Positions 1 through 4,889 of a stretch of 6,269 nucleotides of DNA are shown piece after piece; position 1 is the first letter of the stretch; every line of letters begins with the position of its first letter. The DNA is from a bacterium. GTDB taxonomy: Bacteria > Desulfobacterota > Binatia > UBA12015. Made by a program: the position numbers and the translations under genes. The stretch is taken from positions 1-6,269 of the forward strand of contig JAPOLW010000230.1 of assembly GCA_029976905.1 (NCBI GenBank), given 5' to 3'. The notes beneath the pieces were generated by a model. It saw only the letters and a list, made by a program, of their open reading frames with translations. It ran no database searches and was not told where the DNA came from.

Positions 1-637
1 CCGCCAGTCCTCCCGGCTCGCCGCCCGTGGCTCCCGGTAGAACCACCAGGGACGTGTGGGATCGAGCGGCGGCCCGGGCGAGACGAAGCCATGTCTGTGC
101 CGCCGCAATCATGCGCCGGCCCTCGCTCTGCTGTGCCCGCCCCTGTCTCCTGCTCCCGGGACGCCTCCCCTGCCCGGATCGCCATCCCCCGGCCGCGGGG
201 TCTCCGACGCCAGCGGTATCCAGGAAAACCAGAGCGAATCCCCCCGTCGCGAGAAGAATCTCGGTTGCCGCAAAGGCGGCTACCGCATCGGGGGGGCGGA
301 CCCAGAGAAGCCGGTCCAGAGAGACGCCGGCCGCCTCCGCGCTGGTGGGGTCGAAGGCGTTGGCGAGATCGACCCAGGCAGCAAAATGACCGGCCCCCGT
401 CGTGCAGGCCAGGAGGTGCTGCGCGAGACTCGTGATCCCCACCGAGCCGGCTCCAACCATCTCGGTGAGACGGCCGCGCGGTAATCCCCCCCCGAGAAGG
501 GCATCGACTTCCGGGTGGCCGGTCGAAAGACGGCTAGCACCGCCCTCTTCGGGCACCGCCAACGTGTTCCCACGACGGACGGTGCCCGGAAGACGGGAAA
601 GCAGATCTTCGACGCGAATGGGGGAGGCAGCGGACAC
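1..637 (-). CDS. imuA: ImuA-type RecA-like protein, partial (C-terminus outside window)
   Basis: Open for 212 codons with no stop to the left edge. ImuA-family proteins are RecA-like partners of the ImuB/DnaE2 translesion mutasome used in SOS mutagenesis; function here is assigned by family. Seen: residues 38-54 contain the family hallmark LSTG-x4-DALLGGGLPRG. A P-loop-like GAGSVGITS follows (62-70), then AWVDLANAFDPTSAEAAGVSLDRLLWVRP (split here as AWVDLANAFD at 87-96 and LDRLLWVRP from 107), and a Walker-B-like FALVFLD (134-140). The Walker A lysine is replaced by Ile68. A basic Gly/Arg/Gln-rich stretch at about 150-175 looks like an insertion before the helix TWLRLARAA. The GTG start at 635-637 is the only start codon between the upstream in-frame TAG and the conserved core. 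GGGAG abuts it directly, too close for a normal ribosome binding site. An imuB-like gene would be expected downstream, left of base 1. Alternative: a generic RecA/RadA-superfamily protein. Confidence 0.8.
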   Translation of the reverse strand, partial: MSAASPIRVEDLLSRLPGTVRRGNTLAVPEEGGASRLSTGHPEVDALLGGGLPRGRLTEMVGAGSVGITSLAQHLLACTTGAGHFAAWVDLANAFDPTSAEAAGVSLDRLLWVRPPDAVAAFAATEILLATGGFALVFLDTAGVGDPAAGGWRSGQGRRPGSRRQGRAQQSEGRRMIAAAQTWLRLARAAARSHTSLVVLPGATGGEPGGLA

Positions 638-643
638 CTCCCG

Positions 644-673
644 ATATTCGCCTTTTGTTCGCCCCTAGGTCAA
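644..673 (-). promoter_or_regulatory. Candidate SOS-type promoter of the ImuA-like gene
   Basis: Read on the minus strand, TTGACC (bases 673-668) could be a -35 element and GAATAT (649-644) a weak -10 at 18-base spacing. Overlapping the -10 and spacer is GAAC-N7-GAAT (bases 660-646). It differs by one base from the GAAC-N7-GAAC LexA operator known in Alphaproteobacteria. Its position just upstream of an SOS-family gene supports LexA control. The predicted transcription start falls at or within a base or two of the GTG, which would make a leaderless mRNA. This is inference from position and similarity; the -10 matches the consensus at only three of six bases. Confidence 0.4.
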
Positions 674-678
674 GGGGC
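661..678. repeat. Perfect 6-bp inverted repeat between the SOD-like and ImuA-like genes
   Basis: GCCCCT-AGGTCA-AGGGGC forms a 6-bp stem with a 6-base loop. It sits in the 49-base gap between the stop of the SOD-like gene (687) and the ImuA-like GTG (637). There is no T tract, so it is a poor intrinsic terminator. It also spans the candidate -35 element of the ImuA-like gene, so it could instead be a regulatory site or be fortuitous. Confidence 0.35.
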
Positions 679-686
679 CCGATGCC

Positions 687-1202
687 TCAATCTTCCTTAA
701 TGACGCCACATGCGATGATCTGGCGCTTCGCGGAGTTCGCCCCGCGGTACAACACCGCCGTTTTGCCCGGCAGTTCACTCATCGTGATGCCGTTGGCGGT
801 GATCATCATCGTGGCCATACCGTTCTGACGAATGTCTACGTTGGGAAGAACACCGGCCTGCGAGTCGGTCGCGGTCAGATTGTCGCAGCTTCCCTCTGCC
901 CGGATCCGCAGTCCATGCCGATAGACGGCATAGCCCGATGGGCTCGTCAGGGGCTGCTCCGACTGGACGTCGGGAAGATTCAGAACCTGGACCAGAACGT
1001 GAACCTGGTCGGTCTTGCTCCCCGGGTTGAAACGCAGATAGCCCACTGCGCGGCTCGAAATCCGCCCCGCCGCTGCATCGACGTGGTGGAGTTCGGCCTC
1101 GAGAGCCGCCTGCGCGGTTGCCGGGGGTGTCGCCAAAACAGCCACGGCGCCTACAAGGGCGGCCATCGAGACGGCCCGGGTCGTGAAAATCAGTCGTCGC
1201 AT
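687..1202 (-). CDS. Secreted Cu/Zn superoxide dismutase-like protein lacking metal ligands
   Basis: 171 residues from the ATG at 1202, chosen because GAGGAGGG lies about 8 bases upstream and the product then begins with a signal peptide (positive MRR, hydrophobic core, cleavage near ATAQA, 28-32). An in-frame start at 1241 would add 13 residues in front. The rest matches the SodC fold. Motif HGLRIRAEGSC (96-106) aligns with SodC HGFHxHxxGDC. GVLPNVDI (117-124) aligns with GDLPNI. GKTAVLYRG (146-154) aligns with GRAVVVHEG, and IACGVI (163-168) with the LACGVI tail. The two Cu-binding His of HxH are Arg99 and Arg101, the His-rich zinc loop is missing, the VVHE His is Tyr152, and the active-site Arg position reads Ile. 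C106 and C165 could keep the family disulfide. It is therefore probably not a dismutase; a structural, binding or chaperone role is possible but unknown. Periplasmic or exported. Confidence 0.72.
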   Translation of the reverse strand: MRRLIFTTRAVSMAALVGAVAVLATPPATAQAALEAELHHVDAAAGRISSRAVGYLRFNPGSKTDQVHVLVQVLNLPDVQSEQPLTSPSGYAVYRHGLRIRAEGSCDNLTATDSQAGVLPNVDIRQNGMATMMITANGITMSELPGKTAVLYRGANSAKRQIIACGVIKED

Positions 1203-1301
1203 TTCTAGAGCCCTCCTCTGCTCGCGATTCCTGTACAACAATTCCGGTGGCGACCCAATGCCTGCCGGAGCTCCCGGCGAGAATTGCGGGCTCGCGAATC
1301 G

Positions 1302-1307
1302 TATAGT
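1302..1307 (+). promoter_or_regulatory. Candidate -10 element of the tRNA-Asn gene
   Basis: TATAGT matches the sigma-70 -10 consensus at five of six positions and ends 14 bases before the tRNA 5' end, a sensible distance for a short tRNA leader. I see no convincing -35 at 16-18 bases upstream. This 119-base region (1203-1321) is divergent and must also hold the promoter of the SOD-like gene, for which no clear -35/-10 pair is visible. Confidence 0.4.
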
Positions 1308-1321
1308 AGTCCGGACAATGA

Positions 1322-1394
1322 TCCCCGGTAGCTCAGTTGGTAGAGCAATCGGCTGTTAACCGATTTGTCGCTGGTTCGAGTCCGGCCCGGGGAG
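1322..1394 (+). tRNA. tRNA-Asn (anticodon GUU)
   Basis: A full cloverleaf can be drawn. The acceptor stem TCCCCGG/CCGGGGA pairs 7 of 7. The D arm is GCTC/GAGC with loop AGTTGGTA. The anticodon stem ATCGG/CCGAT encloses loop CTGTTAA, giving anticodon GTT for Asn. A five-base variable loop follows, then the T arm GCTGG-TTCGAGT-CCGGC with one G-U pair and discriminator G at 1394. The 3' CCA is not encoded (the next bases are CTGC), so it must be added by the CCA-adding enzyme. It is 26 bases upstream of the YceI-like gene on the same strand, so the two may share a transcript. Confidence 0.97.
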
Positions 1395-1420
1395 CTGCAA
1401 GCCGCAGGCGGAGGAGTGTC

Positions 1421-2041
1421 ATGAGGAAGATCGCCATCTCTACCCTGGCCGCCCTGTGCGCGTTCCTGCTCGGTCCGTCGGAGACGCGGGCCGGGGGTGC
1501 CTGCACGTACCGCATCGCCAAGGATGCCGTGAAGATCGAGTGGACCGCCTTCAAGTTCACGAACAAGCAGGCCGTCTCGGGGACCTTCAATACGACGACC
1601 CTCTCGGGGGCTACGCAGGCCGCGTCGCTGACTGAATTGGCCGGGGGGTTGTCGATGAAGATCGACGGATCCTCGATCGAGTCGGCGAATCCCGGTCGAA
1701 ACGCCACCATCAGTGAGTTCTTTTTCGGGACGTTCGCCCCATCCCCCGAGATCTCGGGACGGGTCGAGAGCGTCGATGGAGACGATTCGAAGGGCACCCT
1801 GAAGATCGCGATCACGATGAACGACACCACCCGATCGGTGCCGTTTGCCTACACGATCTCCGCGGACCATCAGGTCGAGGCCACGGCTTCGATCGACATG
1901 CTCGACTTCGCACTGCAGAAGGCCTTCGACTCGATCCACCAGGCCTGCGAGGAGCAGCACACCGGGGAGGACGGGGTCTCCAAGACCTGGACCGACGTGG
2001 ACCTACGCCTGACCGGCTCGTTCGAAAAGTCCTGCAGCTAG
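1421..2041 (+). CDS. Secreted YceI-family protein
   Basis: 206 residues from ATG 1421. GGAGGAG at 1410-1416 fixes the start; the open frame extends back into the tRNA gene, but that part is not coding. Signal peptide: MRK, hydrophobic core 5-17, likely cleavage after TRA (residue 24), so the mature protein is exported. YceI proteins are lipocalin-like beta barrels, some of which bind long isoprenoids, and are often stress or base induced. Seen: the opening strand YRIAKDAVKIEWTAF (30-44), VSGTF (52-56) and NPGRNATISEFFF (90-102). The family C-terminal block follows, with SIDMLDFALQKAFDSI (157-172) and then KTWTDVDLRLTGSF (188-201). Cysteines 28, 176 and 205 may form a disulfide in the periplasm. 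The ligand cannot be inferred from the sequence. Confidence 0.82.
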   Translation: MRKIAISTLAALCAFLLGPSETRAGGACTYRIAKDAVKIEWTAFKFTNKQAVSGTFNTTTLSGATQAASLTELAGGLSMKIDGSSIESANPGRNATISEFFFGTFAPSPEISGRVESVDGDDSKGTLKIAITMNDTTRSVPFAYTISADHQVEATASIDMLDFALQKAFDSIHQACEEQHTGEDGVSKTWTDVDLRLTGSFEKSCS

Positions 2042-2176
2042 CCGCTCACTCGGCGCGCCCTCCCAGGCGCCCGATCGTTCGCCCTTTGCGCGCGACCCCC
2101 GGATCGCTTCGCTCGAGCAAGCCGCTGCTCGTCGGCTGCGTCCATCCTCTGGTCGAAGCCAAGAGCGCCCCGAATC
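2042..2176. other. Convergent spacer with GC-rich hairpins
   Basis: The stops of the plus-strand YceI-like gene (2041) and the minus-strand cytochrome-like gene (2177) face each other across 135 bases. Two inverted repeats are visible: GGCGC/GCGCC (2052-2056 with 2067-2071) and CGAGCA-AGCCGC-TGCTCG (2114-2131, a perfect 6-bp stem with a 6-base loop). Neither is followed by a T run on either strand, so termination may be weak or Rho-dependent. No gene is seen here. Confidence 0.4.
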
Positions 2177-3136
2177 TCAATCGGTCCCGGTCACCCAACC
2201 GTCCAGCGGCGAACCATCCTCGATCCATTTGCGGACGATCTCGCGCATGAACGACGGCACCTTCTTGCCTCGAAGCGGCATCCTCGCGCCGAGTCCGGGC
2301 CCGAGCCCCCCGTCGATTTTCTGCATCAGAAAGCTTTCTCCCGGATTGCCGGACTTCACCCGCAACCAACCGAGAGCGGCCGCGACACCGTTGACCGTCG
2401 GCTGGTCGACGAGCGAGGAGTGGGAAGAACCGGCCTCGAGGATCAGATCGGAGGCGTTGCTCTCGGAATCGTGACATCCACCGGTCGCGCACGTGGAGTT
2501 GAAGAGTTGCTTCTGGATCCGGTCATGCGTCCCCGAAAACAGATCACGCGGATCGCACTCTGCCGGAGCCGGACGGCAGACGAGGTTCAGCGTGTCGCGA
2601 TCGACGAACACCTTGCCCGCACTCACATCGAAGACCGAGCGCGTCGTCATGCGAATTTTCTTGCGGCTCCCCTTGCAGCGATTGCCGGGAAACGGTCCCT
2701 GCAGCGGAACGGCCACACGGACCAGGGCCGTACAGTCCTCCGCCATCCCGGGGAGAGTGAGTTCGCCGTCGATACGGCTCTGGATCGCCTGGAAGTTGGG
2801 GTCGAACTTCTCGTCGCCATTGTCTTCGGAATGCTCGACGAAGATGCTCTCCACTCCGACCGACGAGCACTTCGGGGAGTAGGTGCTGTTGGCGCAGACC
2901 GAGAGATCGAAGCTGCACTGGCCGTCGACCACTCCATCGGCGTCGCACGAAGAATCGCCATCCACGCAGGTGATCCGGCGCGAACTCCCCTGGGGATCGG
3001 CCAGCGACTCGAAGACGGCAAGGCAGTCCGTCCGTGCCGACCCGCCGCCTCCAATGACCACCGCACTCGCCCCGGAGCTCGTCAGCAGGCACGCGGCGAC
3101 CACGGCTACACCTGCTCCCATCCTTGCTTTGAACAC
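2177..3136 (-). CDS. Secreted Cys-rich protein with C-terminal CX4CH cytochrome-c-like domain
   Basis: 319 residues from the GTG at 3134-3136, chosen because GGGGAGGG lies 7 bases upstream and the product starts with a signal peptide (FKAR, hydrophobic core 8-18, cleavage near GASA, 22-25). Longer in-frame starts lack a ribosome site. The N-terminal domain (about 30-195) has ten cysteines and an acidic loop DGDSSCDADGVVDGQC (59-74) that resembles a calcium-binding DxDxxxDxDG loop. The C-terminal domain (about 200-312) reads DRIQKQLF, then CATGGCH (216-222), then GWLRVKSGNPGESFLMQKI (256-274), ARMPLRG (284-290) and IVRKWIEDGSP (300-310). This is the layout of planctomycete-type or myxobacterial cytochrome-c-like domains. 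C216, C221 and H222 would attach haem and Met286 could be the second ligand. Electron transfer outside the cytoplasm is likely, but the partner is unknown. The whole architecture recalls Binatota proteins (from memory). It lies 190 bases from the NFACT-R stop, so it probably has its own promoter. Confidence 0.72.
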   Translation of the reverse strand: MFKARMGAGVAVVAACLLTSSGASAVVIGGGGSARTDCLAVFESLADPQGSSRRITCVDGDSSCDADGVVDGQCSFDLSVCANSTYSPKCSSVGVESIFVEHSEDNGDEKFDPNFQAIQSRIDGELTLPGMAEDCTALVRVAVPLQGPFPGNRCKGSRKKIRMTTRSVFDVSAGKVFVDRDTLNLVCRPAPAECDPRDLFSGTHDRIQKQLFNSTCATGGCHDSESNASDLILEAGSSHSSLVDQPTVNGVAAALGWLRVKSGNPGESFLMQKIDGGLGPGLGARMPLRGKKVPSFMREIVRKWIEDGSPLDGWVTGTD

Positions 3137-3252
3137 TCGACAACCCTCCCCGATCCGCCGGCGGCGGTCTTCGCTTGGTCCTGGCATCCCGCCTCCTCGA
3201 TGGCCCGTCACGCAGCAATCCGCTCCGGGCCAATCGCGCCGCTCGGAGTTTC

Positions 3253-3287
3253 GCCCAGGTGTCCAGAAATGGGCAAGGGACATTTTT
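3253..3287 (+). repeat. Alternative inverted repeats followed by TTTTT
   Basis: In the 190-base gap between the NFACT-R stop (3327) and the cytochrome-like start (3136), two overlapping stems are possible. One is GCCCA (3253-3257) with TGGGC (3270-3274). The other is TGTCC (3260-3264) with GGACA (3278-3282), followed directly by TTTTT (3283-3287). They cannot form together. On the plus strand the second stem plus T tract looks like a short terminator, although no plus-strand gene ends nearby. On the minus strand it could lie in the leader of the cytochrome-like gene. It could also be a fragment of a dispersed repeat or an IS end. The AT-rich AAAAATGTCC edge stands out from the surrounding GC-rich sequence. 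Confidence 0.4.
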
Positions 3288-3326
3288 GGCGCCTGCTTGG
3301 GGTCGCCGTCTGGACGCACGGTGCTC

Positions 3327-3749
3327 CTAGTGCGTTCGCGGGCTCGCATGGATCGTGCGATAGCGCCCAAGCGCCACCTTGCCTGCGGGAAGACCGCGCG
3401 GTTTTCGGACCTCGGAACGTTGCGTCCAATGGACGGCGACCCGCCCGCCGGACCGGGCCCGGGAGTACCCGGCGGCCAGGGCAGCCGCGAATTGTAGCGT
3501 CTCGCGAGGGGGGCGCTGGATTCCCTCGGGGTTGCGGATCACGACGTGCGACCCAGAGTCGCCGGCGACGTGCAGCCAGAAGTCCTTGGGCGACGCGAGG
3601 CGTAGACTGAGCACATCGTTGTCTGCGGCCGTGCGTCCGACCAGAACGGTCCAGCCGTCAGGCGAAACGAATTTCCGGGCCACCGATCGTCCCTGGTGGA
3701 TTCCTTCTTCGGGATCGCTCGGCGGCGGTGGACTACCTCCAGACTTCAT
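3327..3749 (-). CDS. Standalone NFACT-R (DUF814) RNA-binding domain protein
   Basis: 140 residues from ATG 3749, with AGGAG 7 bases upstream. The frame is open further back but overlaps glk antisense and is not coding there. NFACT-R is the RNA-binding module of RqcH/Tae2/NEMF proteins, which act on stalled ribosomes and tRNA in ribosome quality control. Here it stands alone, without the NFACT-N, helix-hairpin-helix or coiled-coil parts. Seen: a flexible Pro/Gly-rich N-terminus (1-20), then RKFVSPDGWTVLVGRTAADND (split as RKFVSPDGW 25-33, VGRTAADND 37-45). The family signature DFWLHVAGDSGSHVVIRNP follows at 56-74, then PRETLQFAAALAAGYSRAR (81-99) and VRKPRGLPAGKV (114-125), the equivalent of the family V-x-KP-x-G motif. 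It is downstream of glk on the same strand, with a 101-base gap. The role of standalone NFACT-R proteins is not well established; tRNA or ribosome binding is inference. Confidence 0.85.
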   Translation of the reverse strand: MKSGGSPPPPSDPEEGIHQGRSVARKFVSPDGWTVLVGRTAADNDVLSLRLASPKDFWLHVAGDSGSHVVIRNPEGIQRPPRETLQFAAALAAGYSRARSGGRVAVHWTQRSEVRKPRGLPAGKVALGRYRTIHASPRTH

Positions 3750-3827
3750 GAGCCTGCTCCTCGCATAGGGGACGCGCGCGCCGGCTTCCACCGTCCAGCA
3801 GCACGCCCACCGCAGTCGTGACCCGGG

Positions 3828-3842
3828 GCCGGGGCGCCCGGC
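3828..3842 (-). terminator. GC hairpin after glk, possible attenuator
   Basis: GCCGGG-CGC-CCCGGC (minus-strand reading) is a perfect 6-bp stem with a 3-base loop starting 8 bases after the glk stop. It could end or attenuate the rpiA-gnd-glk transcript before the NFACT-R gene. No U tract follows on the minus strand, so an intrinsic terminator is uncertain. Confidence 0.3.
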
Positions 3843-3850
3843 AAACCGTC

Positions 3851-4840
3851 TCAGTCCGCCAGGATCTCGTCGGCGTAATAGGCCGCGCCGAGCAGCGCGG
3901 TGCGCGGATTGGTCGACACGGCCACGTCGATGTCCCGCATGAGATCGCTGAAGCGCCCCTTGTCGGTAAATCCACGCAGGAAACTTCTCTGGAGAAACGT
4001 CAGATTCTTGGGCGCAATCCCGCCGCCCACAAAGACACCACCGTAGGTCAGCGCGCGCAGGGCCATGTTGCCCGCCTCGGCTCCGTAGAGCTCGCAGAAG
4101 AGATCGAGCGCCGCGACACAGATCGGCTCGCCGGATTCGGCTGCGATCCGGGAGACGAGCGCGCTCGGGTCGCCCTCCTCCATCTGGCGCGCCAGCGCTG
4201 CCGGTTCTCGCATGCGCCCCGTGTCGCGCAGAAAGCAGTAGATTTCGTAGAGGCCGGGCCCGGACAAGACGCGCTCGCAGCTCACCCGTCCAGCGAGCTT
4301 TTCCCGCAAGTAGCGCAGAAGATCGACCTCCTCGTCGCTCCGCGGGGCGAAATCGGCATGTCCCCCTTCGGTCGCGATCGGGCGATGGCGACCGCCGTCC
4401 CAGTAGAGGTAGGCTTCCCCGAGCCCGGTCCCGGCCGCGATCACCGCAATGTTCCCGCGTCGCCTGGGACGCCTCCCTTCGTTGAGGACCACGAGGTCGG
4501 AGGGCGACAGATGCAGCATCCCGTAGGCCGTCCCTTCGAGGTCGTTCAAGAGCTTCACCCGAGGAGCACGGATCGTGGCGGCGAGCCCTCCCTCTTCGAG
4601 CAGCCAGGGGAGATTCGTCGTGCGACACGCTCCGTCGACGACCGGACCAGCCACCGCGAAGCAGGCACCACGCAAGGCCGGGCGCCCGACCTCCTCGAGA
4701 AAGGGCTCCACGATCGCGTCGAGCGAGGCATGGTCACGGCTGGGAGCCTCGAATTCCCGCACGACCGTCAGTTCTGCATCCGTCTCCTCGAAGAGACCCA
4801 GAACGGTCTTCGTACCACCGATGTCTCCCGCCAGGATCAA
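3851..4840 (-). CDS. glk: Glucokinase
   Basis: 329 residues, full length for the bacterial Glk (ROK-related, E. coli type) family. It phosphorylates glucose with ATP to glucose-6-phosphate in the cytoplasm, feeding glycolysis or the pentose phosphate route. The start is TTG at 4838-4840. It gives the family N-terminus (M)ILAGDIGGTKT, an in-frame TGA lies 27 bases upstream, and a weak GAGGCGG precedes it. Seen: phosphate-binding DIGGTKT (6-12), LLNDLEGTAYG (97-107) with catalytic-base candidate Asp100, AAGTGLGEAYLY (135-146), the glucose-binding EGGHADFAP (158-166) with Glu158 and His161, SGPGL (193-197), and the second ATP-site block YGGVFVGGGIAPKN (266-279). It is 49 bases downstream of gnd, so probably in the same operon. 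A run of eight C (4850-4857) sits just upstream of the start. Confidence 0.93.
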   Translation of the reverse strand: MILAGDIGGTKTVLGLFEETDAELTVVREFEAPSRDHASLDAIVEPFLEEVGRPALRGACFAVAGPVVDGACRTTNLPWLLEEGGLAATIRAPRVKLLNDLEGTAYGMLHLSPSDLVVLNEGRRPRRRGNIAVIAAGTGLGEAYLYWDGGRHRPIATEGGHADFAPRSDEEVDLLRYLREKLAGRVSCERVLSGPGLYEIYCFLRDTGRMREPAALARQMEEGDPSALVSRIAAESGEPICVAALDLFCELYGAEAGNMALRALTYGGVFVGGGIAPKNLTFLQRSFLRGFTDKGRFSDLMRDIDVAVSTNPRTALLGAAYYADEILAD

Positions 4841-4889
4841 GCCGCCTCGCCCCCCCCGCAGTCATGCGTCGCCGGCGAACCCTCGAACC

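Noticed and set aside
280..573. 97-codon minus-strand open frame with an ATG start
   Set aside because: It is a shadow in a different frame of the ImuA-like gene, whose GTG-started frame carries the conserved motifs.
1322..1394. tRNA-Asn as an integration site for a mobile element
   Set aside because: No direct repeat of the tRNA 3' end, integrase or foreign-looking gene cargo is seen in the window.
1337..1420. N-terminal extension of the YceI-like protein into the tRNA gene
   Set aside because: The DNA is a perfect tRNA cloverleaf. The ATG at 1421 has a GGAGGAG site and gives a proper signal peptide.
2420..3610. 396-codon plus-strand open frame antisense to the cytochrome-like gene
   Set aside because: The minus-strand product has a signal peptide, a haem motif and a good GTG ribosome site. 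The plus frame shows only low-complexity Arg/Ala-rich sequence.
4850..4857. Run of eight C just upstream of glk as a phase-variation tract
   Set aside because: It is upstream of the start rather than inside a reading frame, and GC-rich DNA produces such runs by chance. A spacing effect on the weak ribosome site cannot be shown from one sequence.
4869..4878. TCGCCGGCGA palindrome between gnd and glk
   Set aside because: A 10-base GC palindrome is expected by chance at this base composition, and no second copy or regulator context is seen.
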